Part shown: piece after piece, positions 11,448 to 23,468 of the stretch
How the letters are laid out: every line of letters starts with the position of its first letter
How positions within the stretch are numbered: the stretch's first letter is position 1
Assembly (NCBI GenBank): GCA_019454045.1
Contig: SKCR01025341.1
Coordinates: 186,001 to 250,000, forward strand
Origin: Zanthoxylum bungeanum
Lineage: Eukaryota; Streptophyta; Magnoliopsida; Sapindales; Rutaceae
Length of the DNA stretch: 64,000 nucleotides
Direction: 5' to 3'
Translations under genes and position numbers: made by a program
The notes under the pieces: generated by a model
What the model saw: only the letters and a program-made list of their open reading frames with translations
Told to the model about the DNA's origin: nothing
The model's database searches: none

Positions 11448-13844
11448 TGTTGAGTGAGGAACAGATAAGCCGTGCGCAGCGGAACCCGCCTGAGATCAAA
11501 TCCCGAGCGAATAAATTTTTTTTTTCGGCAATGACAAAAACAGTGCATAAAATGTTTAATCACAAATTTAAATTTTCCAATGCACTAAAAATCATTACCA
11601 ATTTTTATGAATTAAAATAATTACCATAAACTCAATTAAATATTTTACACACTTTAATATATTTATAAACTCTTGATAAATCATTCCAAGCAATTAAATT
11701 ATTCTCCAACACTTGAAAGATAATCCAAGCATACAAAATCACTATATCAACTATATACTAATTTTTCCATACACTTTTATGCTTCAATTCCTCACATACA
11801 TGCTTGTAATTTATCCAACAAATCCACCAACAATTTTTCTCAACAAAAAAAATTTACAAATTAAATTTACCAACTAAAGCTTTCAATCTTTGCCAATTGT
11901 TGAAGCTTTACTTCCAAACTTTTCCAAATCCTTCAAGCAATTTCAACCTTTGAAATCTTTCTATCTCCACCAAATTAAGCTTCTACAAGAACAAATCTTG
12001 GTGATCAAAAGGTGGTTTGATCACTCAAGAATGACAACCAACATTTCCCAAAATTCAACACTTAAACCCTAGGAAAAAGAAAACTTCAAGAACATAGATT
12101 AACCCTTAACAATTAGGGATTAATTCCATGGACTTGATTATTTGTTGGGTAATATTTAGTGAGTGTTTTGGCTTGATTTTGAGAGCAAAACAAAAACAAA
12201 ACCAGTAGCTTTTCTTTTTTCAAAATCTCGGCAGTGAGGGTGAGGAAGAAAGAGATGTTGCCCTTTTTTTTGTATTTTTTCTATTCTTGTTATTTTTAAA
12301 GAAAACCAAAAATAAATCATTATATTAAAAACAAACCATGGTTTAATGGCATTTACTCTCTACACCACATATTTCAAAAAGCTAACTTGACCAAAGTTAA
12401 AAAATTAATCTCACCTACTTAGTCAACTCAGTCACAATCAAATGATTTAGTTACTTTAACAAAATATTCAATTGCATTAACTAAAGTTACTTTAATTAAT
12501 TAGAACCTTTATTTGTATAAACCAAGTAATTAATTTTGTTAATTAATTTAACAATTAAATTAATTTACTAATTAATTACTAATTTAATGTAAATCAATTT
12601 ACATCTATTATACAATAAACTTATATCAACTCTTGATATAAAATTAATTAATTCATTTATCTCATGAATTATCGGATCAAACAATTTAATCCTTAAACCC
12701 AAAAAATAACTTGTCAACATTTGACGAAAGTCGGCCTAGTGCTCAACGAGTAAACTTAATCTAATGGAACTCTCTAGGCTCACGTTCGGTTGTTACTTAT
12801 ATATATACATATATATCTCATATATTCGTACACATATTCATAAGGCCTGCGACCTATAAATCATGACTAAAAACAACACGACACGTCGAACCATACAAGT
12901 CGAGGTTAAAACGTTAATGTATAATCCCTTCGTCATTACCTTCTCCAATCGAGTAAGGTTATAGTTTTTACTGTCAAAAACTTATTTACTAATATATAAT
13001 AACTTTTCACAATCATATTCCATTAATAATTAATATATGCAAAACTCTTTTCAATATTATTTATAATGTTAAAGAAATAATTTCTTCAACGAACTTTTGG
13101 CCAAAAGATTTTTGGAATATACTCTGAAAAATTTCTGGAAACATAATCCAACGATATGGACTGAAGAATCCTCATATTAACACACACCGATCTTCGTGAG
13201 AATCGATCTATACCTAACAGTCATCCAGAGGTTAGACCATAAAAGGACTCTGACATGCATATTATCAGGCACATATGATCACTCGCAAGACCACCGTGGT
13301 GTCTCAAGTAAAAGGACCACAATAACTACTCAACTCGAAAAGACAACTATTGAAAGTTTTATGGAATATCTATTAGTCATCTTTTATGAGTTTGTTTGAT
13401 ATTTATTCCACTAATCAATATCTGTATTTTATACGAACTTCCACTAAGCTGACAGTCTGTTGAGACAAACAATATGTCAATTACATATATAGACAATGCA
13501 CTAGTCTTACCAATATAATGACCGACTCATGTCAATATATCTAGACCAGGAATAATTTATATTCGAGAGAATGCGTGATATTTCTCAACACCATTTGCAA
13601 CTCTTGCAACTATATCACCATATGTTGTAACTCTCGGGTCTTTACTACTTTCATATAAGGTTCCGAGTGAAACTCGAAATCTTTAACTCTTAGAGTAATC
13701 TAACACTTAGATTTACAATATATAAATAAAAGTAAGAAATTACCATACAAATAAATAAATAATCATGATAAAGAAAATATTACATTGCATAAATAATAAA
13801 TATTCATACAAAAAGTGAATTGTGCTCGATCACCATTTCCAACA
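11448..13844 (-). repeat. CopA 5' LTR
   Basis: 2,397 bp partner of 2416-4821. It lies on the PBS side of the minus-oriented element, so it is the 5' LTR. Landmarks shared by both LTRs include an AT-rich (atatatacat) stretch (12797-12817 here, 3773-3795 in the other) and identical long blocks around 11700-12100. Confidence 0.9.
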
Positions 13845-14756
13845 CTAGCGTCTACATCTGAATGGTTACGTGGTCCTTGTTCTGATACTCTGTATCCTGG
13901 TAGAGTCTATTACTCATGTAAGGTGGGTATGAGATAGGCTCCGTCAGGAAAGTTCCCTTAACCGGTATCACTGAAGGCTGAGAATCTATGTAGTTTAGTG
14001 CCATACTTATATTGGGTTTCTTGGGGGTAAGGTAATTTATCATCTCTGCTTATGTCTTTCTTTTACTTACTTACTTACGAGCCTGGGTTTGGGGTCTAAA
14101 ATCTTTTCCTCCTCCTTTGCATCTTTTATTTATTGAAACTCTTACTTCTATTTCTGATTTCTATTTTCTTTTATCTTCATGTCTATTCTTCATTACTCGG
14201 GGAACTCGCTACCTCTACGAGGTACTCAAGAACTATAGGGTCTGCTTGGAAAAATTTTCTGAGTAGGAAGGGAATCTTGCTTGGAAGAAAGGAACTTTAC
14301 TTGAATCTACTCGGCATTTTACTCTTGCTTAGGTTTGCTATATTCTATTTTACTACAAATTCTGGTGTTATCCTTTACTATCTAACTATGTATCTCTATT
14401 TCCTACTACTATCTGGTTACTTTAATCATCTGTATGTCTTCTTTTACTTTTCTTATAGATTTCTCTTTCCACTCCATTGACTCATAGTTTGTCTGTACTT
14501 CTGGTAATAAGCCAAGATAATTATAAGAGAATTTTCAACTTGGATTTAGAGTATAGTTGTTTTCATATGGAATATTATTCGAATAGTCTTGGAAAGCTTA
14601 CTAACCTGTCAATATGGCTTGAGGACGTACCTGAGGATCAAATATTGGAGAGGTAATGCCCTGTATACTAGTATCCTGGGCATACTATATATACAAGGCC
14701 CCAACACTCTACCCACTGCAGTCACTGACTCCCTAAACCATGCTCTGATACCTCTT
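13845..14756 (-). mobile_element. LARD1 internal domain, part 2, with PBS
   Basis: Continues 1-2415 after CopA. It aligns with LARD2 at about 42060-43193. A minus-strand ORF (13852-14043, 63 residues) shares the segment NRL(Y/H)QDTEYQNKD with the ORF at 42085-42279. The minus strand at about 14735-14753 reads GGTATCAGAGCATGGTTT, an initiator-Met-type PBS, three bases from the LTR. Otherwise nothing recognisable is encoded. Confidence 0.75.
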
Positions 14757-17415
14757 TGTAACATCCTCGATCCGGGAGATGTTACCAACAGGGAATAGGT
14801 CGTACTATCCCATTGAGCCTCTGACTTTCTAGCTATGAACCACTAATACTATTTCCTCAATCAAAATCTCATGTATGAGACCGTTGCCCAAACTTGACAA
14901 CATGAAATGCAAACTCAATATTAATAACAGTATACTCAATAACATTTGCTTTATAACTTTGTTGATATATATTTTAACCTTATACAACGACCAACACAAT
15001 ATTAATTATTGATACATGACTTCTTTCTGACTCTAACTAAGCTCTTTCTCTCTCTGACTTGACCTGGTGGACTCAATATCCTAGTGACTGAAATCAGTAT
15101 CCATCCTCCCGAGCTCATCCTACATGAACCTACAAAACAAAACACTACGAGTAGGGGTTAGATCGTTTGAACGATCTAAGTGAGTGGACAGTTTTTAAAA
15201 TGAAAACTGAAATACATTAAGAAACTCATGTTTTAAAGATCAACTTGAATCTTTTCCGAAAATTTTCATTTCTAGAAAACTTCTCTATGGAATCTATTTC
15301 TGCAATCTTCTTTAGAAATTCTGGTTCTGAAAACCTGTATCTGAAAGATCGGTTCTGAAATCTATTTCTGAAATATTTGTTTCTGAAAATTATTTCTAAA
15401 AACTGATCTCTGAATACTATTTTCTAACGACATGTTATATGTCTCTGAAAACTTAAGGTATGGGGGTGTTACGTATTGCCGTCCCCCCATACGCCTAAAT
15501 AGAGCCAGGAGTGCAAATCCATGACATTGGGGCATTACGTATCGCCGTCCCCCAAAACATGCCACTACCTGTCCCTGAAACTAGTGGTCTTGGGGTGTTA
15601 CGTATCGTCGTTCCCCAAGCCACTAAACTAGAACTGGGGGTGCAGATCTATGCTACCCTCCAAGCTCTGAATCTGGGACTATAGGCATTTGTCATCCCTA
15701 GTCCTGAACTAGGATCTGGGGGCGTTACATATCACCGTCCCCCCTGTCCTCTACATGTGCACATGTCATCCGTCAATTGCATGTCTGTACCAAGTTACAT
15801 ATTGAGGTGGGTTTTTCTCTCATTCTTCGAAAATATAAAACCATGCTTTGAAAATATCTCTTTCTAAAACGTCTCTTAAAACATGATCTTTCATGAAATA
15901 ACTGTAATAAAAATCAACTAACGCCCTAGGTGATTAAAAATAAGTCTGATATGAAAAATACATAATGAAAATCAACTTAAAAGGAAGGTGTCCACTCACT
16001 GGTTTGAAATTTAGCTGGTGTTATGCCACTCGTCGAAGGGAATTATGGTTCATGTGATGATCTATAATGGAGAAACTCAATTAGAATATAAGTCGTGGAA
16101 TATGCTTCGGAACTAGGTTAAATTTATCCATTTGAACACTTGTTATCACTTCAAGGCGTATGATATCTATATTATGATGTAATGTATGTATGCGAGCTGA
16201 TACGAGACCTTTAGGGTGGCCTCTAACACGTTAGGGTGAAATTGAGACGGACTAAAACTGATTTGGGAAGGTTTTGGGTCACATGTCACGGCGCAAAGCC
16301 TTGCATATTGCGACGCTCAAAATTCCAGAAACAAATTCCTGCAAATTTCCAGTGCAGGTCGCGACGCAAGTCCTTGCGCGTCGCGACACATACAATCCAG
16401 TAGCTATTCTGTAAAAATCCCCAGTGCGTGTCGTGACGCGAGCCCTTTTACGTCGCGCGCGGGCCTATTTTCCAGGATTCTAAACTTGCTTTCTAAGGTT
16501 TATCTTGCCCCAAATGCATCACCAACACTTCTATATCAAAATTATTACACATACCAATTCATTAAACTTAAACTTCATATATTCTATTCCAAATTAACAT
16601 CCTCAAACAATTCTTTAATCTATTTGTTCTACTTTTAACTCAACACTTAGAATTTTCAAATATTGGATAATTCTTGATACAATTCATTTCCATACTCATT
16701 AACCTCTTAAATGCATTCCCTAATGTGCTATAATCATGCATATAACATCATATCATCAAAATTTATCAATCTAAGATTTGGGTCAAAATGACCTTACCTT
16801 AAATCACTTAATTCCCATCACCATTCAAGTCTTCAATACTTGTTTTTCTTCCTTCTAGCTTGTGGGGAGTGGTATTTGTCTCTTCCTTCTTCATTTTTCT
16901 TCTTTCTCATCTTTTTTTCTTCTATTTTCTCCTTCTTTATTCCTTCTTCTTTCTCTCCTATGTTTCATTCTTCTTTCTATTTTCTAATTTTGTGAAATAT
17001 TAAATAGTACCCCCTTTTTATACTAAGGTTTTTTTGAAATTGGTAAAAGTAGTGAAGAGTTTAGAAATTTATAGAAACTTTGAGAATTCACTAGAATGAC
17101 CCTCGGGTATTATTCATCTGCATTTTTTATATGCATTGTCATGAATTTGGAAAAATTTTTAACACGGAAGTTATAGGTCTCGATCTCAGCTTTCCGACGA
17201 TATAAAATTCATAAAAATCGGAGTTCATATGAGAAAGTTATGGCCCAAATACCATGGGCTGTTCGAAGTGAAACATCGTACAATCTCGTATCGGAACTTC
17301 GAGGATTATCGATTTTCCCCAAGGTCACTTCATGAGTGTATAAGTGTTCAACATAATTTATATTACGTGACACTCGTCTCGCGATGTAATGTAGTCGGGT
17401 TTTCTGGTCGTTACA
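14757..17415 (-). repeat. LARD1 5' LTR
   Basis: Starts tgtaacatcctcgatc and ends ctggtcgttaca on the plus strand; 2,659 bp. Same family as 20514-21229 plus 31115-32451, and as 43194-45659. Landmarks in order: a tgaaaact/tctgaaa-rich tract (15200-15440), a hairpin array (15458-15745), the palindrome acatgtgcacatgt near 15755, and a CpG-rich tract with GTCGCGAC motifs (16310-16470). The flank beyond 17415 is CopC LTR. The other TSD copy lies outside the window. Confidence 0.85.
15458..15745. repeat. Hairpin array in LARD1 LTR
   Basis: Successive stem-loops share the central sequence ttacgtatyg but have different arms. GTATGGGGG pairs with CCCCCATAC (15458-15492), TTGGGG with CCCCAA (15527-15555), and CTTGGGG with CCCCAAG (15589-15619). 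A weak stem lies near 15681-15705, and GGGGG pairs with CCCCC (15715-15745). Arms change in both strands together from hairpin to hairpin. Confidence 0.75.
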
Positions 17416-18230
17416 AGAACATAGCCCAGCCTTGAGCCAAACTGATAAAGAGGCATTTGGGGAAAGACTCTGACCACAAGCCATCTATGTACTATAAGGG
17501 GTTTATGTGTCCATATGAGTAAGTAACGATTCTTAAGAATTTAGCCAAAGCCAATCACCTAGGGTGGATCACATATATCAGAAATGGTGTTATGATTAGT
17601 TGTAAAGAATCGTGGACATGTCAACATGAGATATGCGCCTGAGAAACTTGACGGTGTAATCTATATTTCCTAAGCACAACTCGGATAGCCTACGACAAAT
17701 GGATTATTAAACATATATGATGACATCGACTTGTATAGTTCAGAAAGGTCGTTTGTGTTCTTCGCGAATTTAAAGGTGGCCGAATTGCGAACGTATAAGC
17801 TAGGATTATATGACGAACGTGTCTGGACTTAGAGAGTCCCACAATATGAAGTGTACTCTTTGAGCACTTGGGTAGTCGATAATATTTTATAATAATTAAT
17901 AATTGATATTATAATTATCAATTAAAATAATTGTGTAATTGGATAATATTAATTATTTACTTTGACCCAATTAGATTAATTTGATTAAACCAAAATCACA
18001 CAAGGGCTTTGTTGTAATTTCATAAATATCTCTACCATTCGAAGATATTTTGATAATTACAAATATGTAATAATAGATGTATTTGACTTGATTTAATTGG
18101 ATTAAATCAAAGTGTAAACATATAACTAATCCATTAATTAAATTTTGACTTGATTTAATTGGATTAAATCAAAGTGGTAGACAAATGTGATTAGTCGCAT
18201 CTAATTATACATATTTGGACAAATTAGATT
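17416..18230 (+). repeat. CopC 5' LTR, fragment 1
   Basis: Matches the CopC LTR copies at about 54340-54900 and 56320-56950 (tactataaggggttt, aactcggatagcctacgac, tgacatcgacttgtatagtt, gattaatttgattaaacc). The left edge is where LARD1 inserted. The right edge is the solo LTR at 18231, after which the same LTR resumes at 45743. It contains a direct duplication of about 30 bp (near 18085-18115 and 18145-18175, tgacttgatttaattggatt) that is single in the 53733 copy. Confidence 0.8.
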
Positions 18231-20513
18231 TGTTGGGATTTTTAACGGTATAATCGGGTAACGCAGCGGAACGCGAAAAATCAAATTTTTCCGATTTAAA
18301 TTATTTTTCTTGGGTAATTAAAATAAAATAATCTATTATAATTACTCAATACTAAAAAATTCAGTTTTTACCCAAAAATCCAGAATTTCTCTAAATTACC
18401 GTGGGACCCCAAAAGTTTACATTTTGATCATTTTAGTCCTAATCTGTCAAATACAAGATTAGATGATTTCCAATCACTTCCAAAATGATTTATACATCTC
18501 ATATACATCAAAATACAACTCATACATAAAATCCCCAATTTTACCCAAATTGCCGAGAGCACCCAATATTCTTGATTTTGATCATTTTGGTCATAGTTTG
18601 TCAAATACAAGCTTAGGTAATTTCCAATCACAACCAAAATAATTTGTGCATCTCATATACATAAAAATACAACACATATATGAAAAGCCCGAATTTTGGT
18701 TAAGGCAAAAAATCCTAATTTTTCAATTAATCAAATTAACCAAAATTAATTCAATACAACACTTTAATCTAATCTCTACAGCACCAAACAAGTCTCACCA
18801 TTTTGAAACAACTCAAGCATAATTTTAGGTCATCATTGAGTGGCCTAACAACTCTAGAATGACAACCAAGTCATCTAATGACAAAAAGTGTGCTTATACA
18901 CCATTTATAAGATTACCTTGATTACATACATGCATACATCTTTCATTCAAGCTTACTTATTATTACAAAATCAAGAGAGTAGAAAAAAAATACAGACATC
19001 ATATGTTGTAGCTAAGAACAATAGAAATATTTTTCTATTTAAGGAAAAGTTGAAATTACTTACTAATCTTCAAGTTTCCTTTGATTTTCTTCTTAACCCC
19101 CTATTTTTCTCTCAACTTTTTCTTTTGTAATATTTGGAGGCTTAACCTAATGGAAGCAAATGAAAAATAAAACCCTTATATATGTTTAGGGTTTGGTCGA
19201 ATTTGCTAGGAAAAGGAAAATAGATATTTTGTAATTTTTAACAATTAAAGAAGTCAAAATCAATTTGATAACCATTTTCTTTAAATGTAAAAAGTCAAAC
19301 ATTTACACATAATCATTTCCTAACTAAAATATCACCTTGGATATTTTTTTAATTTCAATTACTTTAATTATTTAACAATTAAATAATTAAATAATTACTT
19401 AAATATAAATATCTAAATATATGTATTATATTTACTTTAAATAATCCAAATACATATATTAATGATATATGTTAAATATCATAATTTGACAATTAATTAT
19501 TAATAAAATCATATATTAAATACAAACACGTATTAATTAGGAAATGACCGAAAAACCCTTATGCATGTATCTTTTCGTTTAACCGTTAAACGATTTATAA
19601 ATAATCAATATTATTCACAATTATTGCCCTAGTACTCTACGAGTATATTTCATTATATGAGACTCTCTAAGTTTAGGCATATCTGGCACGAAATCCAATT
19701 TCGTGTCCATAATTTACCCACCCGTAAATTATAACAACCACAGATAAAGTCGTTGAACTATACAGGTCAAGGTCATTGCATACGTATAATCCTTCCGTCA
19801 CAGGTATCCGGATTATTCCAGAGATATAGATATTAACGTCAAATCTCTATAGGTATAATCCCGTCGACGTTTCTATTAGCAATCTCTTAATAATACTTAG
19901 AACTCACTTCTACAGTGTACCACATGCCCATGGATTTAACAGATTGCTAATCCATTGTTGAATACTTATGCTCTGTATACAGAACTGACGGGTCCTTTCT
20001 TGACACACACATGATATCCTGAGGATCAGTCCACACCCAACGAACAGGCGGAGGTCTAACCTAAAAAGGTCGGTGACATGACTACCATCAAAGTTTGGAG
20101 GATATCTCATATATCCACAGTGGTATCTCAGTCAAAGAATCACTATGCTACTCAACCCGAAAAGATTCTTATTGACGTCGGTGTACCATCCATTAAGAAT
20201 CTTTGGTGAGTCGTTCAGTTTTTATCCGATATAAATACCTACATATCTATACGAGTCTCTAAGACTCATTGTTCACTGAGTAACCATTGAAATCCAATAT
20301 TCCAATATACGACACGTACCGGTCTCTGCGGGTTTACTTACTGACAAAGTAATATAAATCTTGACCAGAAATAGTTTAAGAAATGCTACTATTATTATAC
20401 AACTCAATGTTAGTTGCGACGCTTTTACAACTGTATCATAACTAATCATTCTAAGGTCAATTACGTCTTTACCATATAAAGAAGTAGTTTGTATTAAAGA
20501 AACTGTTCATTTT
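18231..20513 (-). mobile_element. CopA-like solo LTR, left part
   Basis: Starts TGTTGGGATTTTTAACGG and continues with acgcagcggaacgcg, resembling the start of the CopA LTR (acgcagtggaacccg). Near 19625 it has ctagtactctacgagtata, the counterpart of ctagtgctcaacgagtaaa in CopA. LARD2 interrupts it at 20514, and the remaining 83 bp lie at 45660-45742. The flanks are a perfect TSD agatt (18226-18230 and 45743-45747). Reassembled length is about 2.37 kb with no interior, so it is a solo LTR. The terminal CA has become TA. Confidence 0.85.
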
Positions 20514-21229
20514 TGTAACATCCCCGATCTAGTAGATGCTACCGGTAGGGAATAGGCCGTACTATTCCCCTTAGCCTATGTCCTTTTGACTATAAACTAC
20601 ACTGTTTGTTCCTTTCACAATCAGAATCCTATTATTGGAACAAAAGCCCAAGATTCAACAATATAGAAAATAAGTTCATAATTAATAGTTGGATACTTAT
20701 TAATACTTTTTTTCTTACAATGACTACACATAATCCAAATACTCATACATGACTTCTATTTAACCATGACTCTATCTCTGACACATACTGGTGGACTCCA
20801 ACCCTAGTGATTACATCAGTATCCGTCCTCCCGAGCTCGTCCTCCGAGAAAACCTGCAACCACAGAAAATAGGGAGTAGAGGGTTAGATCGTCGTACGAT
20901 CTAAGTGAGTGGACGTAAAATTGAGAAATAAAACTGATATAAAAGCATTTGGTTCTAAAACCAAAACTTCAGAAGTAACATATGTGAAACTATTTTTCTG
21001 AAAACTTCACTTGAAATCTCTTTTATAAAACTTCTCTTCCTGAAATCTGCTTTCTAAAAATCGTTTCTCAAATCTGATCTTTGAAAACTGTTTCTGGAAA
21101 TCTGGTATCTAAAAACTGATCTATATCTGAAAAACTTGACGTATGAGGGTGTTACGTATCACCGTCCCCCCATACGCCTAACTAGAGCCAGAAGTGCAAA
21201 ACCATGACTTTGGGGCGTTACGTATCGCC
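20514..21229 (-). repeat. LARD2 3' LTR, left part
   Basis: Starts tgtaacatccccgatc and aligns with 43194-43910. Includes the tctgaaaa-rich tract (about 20980-21130) and the first hairpin (arms around 21142-21175). Ends at tatcgcc, where CopB inserted (TSD tcgcc 21225-21229 and 31110-31114). Confidence 0.9.
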
Positions 21230-23449
21230 TGTTGGACAATTATGACCCATAACATCACTATTTGTACAAAACATGATGTTGTTGTACAAATTATTTATGC
21301 GACAAAGGAAATTGCTCTTTTATCATTTGTAATTGGATTACTCGGATATATAAATGATAAAAGTCCTTATGATTAGTTCCGGATTAATAAGATATGAGAC
21401 AATATTAATCCATAAAGGCTTAATCATTAAATATCCCTAGTCGTAGTATTATCGAGACTGGACATCGATAATGGGGAAGAGGCTAGTATTACACTTGTGC
21501 TTGTTATGGAAGCGTAACGACATAGTTCTCATATATTTGGGTATTGGATACTCATGCAAGTGTAATATGAGGTTCTATTTTCTGATGGTACGGAAACAGC
21601 TTCGCTCTGGATAGACCCCTCGGAATCTCATTGGTAGTATGACTATGTGTCTATGGGAATCCGAATCAGGGTAGGTGTATTTGGTCTTAACCTGAGACTT
21701 GCATCACTAATACTTGCGACAATCAATATACTTTGGTTTTGGTCGTCCAGGGCTTTAACAAGTTTTGTGTACGCCTCTTCTGGGTATACTGAGAATCGTA
21801 GTGTATTGGGTGTGATGTCAAGAAGTAAATATTACTTCAGTCATATGGAGATGATGATCATGCAGGGATATAGAACTGGTACTCTAAGTGCTATAGCCAT
21901 CGGGGAAGTATGACTAGGTCATGACTTTCCGATCATAAAGAGACTAGTTGCTAGTGATCCGATATATGCTTCGTATGAGGTAGACACAACTCCAGCCCCA
22001 GGCCTAGCATGTGACATCCGATTCTGGATCGTAATACGCAATACTACGTATACTACGCCTGACAAAGAACTTGTATTTCGTAGAAGAATATTTCTGGAGA
22101 ATTAGGTAGGCACGGTGCTTTGCTAGAAGCCAACCATGTCTTGTAAATCAGTAAGTGCGTGGTACCGGGTACGCACGTGTTTGGATAGTCCGATGACCGT
22201 ATTTACTGCCAACATATCCAGGGATCTCTTGGTCGCATCCCAAAGATTCACCGATGATGTTTGAATCGAACAAAATTAATCTGGGATTAATTATCAAGAG
22301 AGAAAGTTAATATGAGATTAATTACGGTAATAATTAATCTGGGATTAATTATCAGAGAAAGAATTAATCTGGGATTAATTGCGTCGAGAATTATCTAGGA
22401 TTAAATTCGTCGAGAGGAGAGAACGCGATTAATTTTGAATTAATCGGCAAAGTAAATTTAATGGTGAAATTGGATTTTACTATTTAATTTATTTAATTGG
22501 GCTAAAATAATATATTAGATATATTAAATGAAATCGGATTTCAAAGGGGAATTAAATTGGATTTTAATTTCAGCGAATGAATTAATTTGGAATTAATTCG
22601 CGAGCGACTTCCATAATAATTTTACTAGGTATTATTATTTAATTAAATTGGATTTAATTATGCCGTGACGGAAAATTCGTTTAATCGGATTAAACGAACC
22701 CGAGCCCGAAGTGTGTTGTATAAGTAATTTGAATTTAGAATTCAAAAGTGGTGGGACCCACTCACTTATATCAACTAGTCAATTTTTGATGGAAGTTGTT
22801 GGGATATTGAATTGGATTTTACTAACCCATCAAACCTACCAACAAAAATTAATAATTAATGAATGTTTGAAAATCATTTTTATTATTCTCTCTCTCGGTT
22901 TGAATGCATGGCCATTAATCATCGTTATTTTGCTTTTGTTTTTTTGGCTAAAAAGGCCAATGCCTCTGTTTTGAAAAGAGATTGGCATTTTTGGCTTTTT
23001 GCTTTGGAAGTAAATGGCCAAATAAAGAAAAAGCAGAATGGCTCTCTGTTTTGAACATTGGCAAAATAAAAAAGAGAATGGCTTCTGATCAGCTTGGCCG
23101 AAAGGAACAAAGAGAATGGCCTCTGATTTTTTTGAAGAATCGGCCGAATGGGCATTGCAAACTGCTTTGGCCGAATGGCCTTGTTCCAAAAGGAGTCGTT
23201 TACTCCTCTATCTCCATAGGGAAAATTTGCTTCTCCTTGGGAGATCAAATTTGTTCCATTTGTTCTTGCTAGAACATATGGGAGTCAAATGATGGTGATA
23301 GAGATACTCACCCATGAGCTTGGAAGCTTCAACATCCATGAAAATTTTGAACTCAAGCCGATCAATGTAAGTCCTCTGCAACTTATTTTTGATTTTATTC
23401 ACACACGAATCACGCTTAGAGATCCCGTGGCATGTCTAGGACACTTACA
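21230..23449 (+). repeat. CopB 5' LTR
   Basis: Starts TGTTGGACAATTATGACC and ends ggacacttaca. The segment 22260-22420 has about five copies of the quasi-palindrome aattaatctgggattaatt. 22980-23200 has repeated ggccgaatgg / agaatggc words. ORFs here are chance products. Confidence 0.92.
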
Positions 23450-23450
23450 A

Positions 23451-23468
23451 TGGTCTCAGAGCGAAATC
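23451..23468 (+). promoter_or_regulatory. CopB primer-binding site
   Basis: tggtctcagagcgaaatc starts one base after the 5' LTR. It is an initiator-Met-type PBS with one change from TGGTATCAGAGC. It sets the LTR end and plus orientation. Confidence 0.8.

Larger units (their letters stand above)
2416..13844 (-). mobile_element. CopA: Ty1/copia retrotransposon, minus-oriented
   Basis: Two direct repeats of about 2.4 kb (2416-4821 and 11448-13844) bound an interior with gag, zinc knuckle, protease, RT and RNase H remnants on the minus strand. Plus-strand LTR ends are TGTTGAG...CCAACA. The flanks are caagc (2411-2415) and ctagc (13845-13849), an imperfect 5-bp TSD with one mismatch. The flanking DNA on both sides belongs to LARD1, so CopA inserted into it. 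The interior is interrupted by a solo LTR (5143-7855) and lacks most of integrase, so the copy cannot be autonomous. Confidence 0.9.

Noticed and set aside
22836..23272. Overlapping ORFs of about 90-117 residues in the CopB LTR, also found at 30568-30932
   Set aside because: They lie on both strands of an LTR and differ in frame between the two LTRs; no conserved domain recognised.
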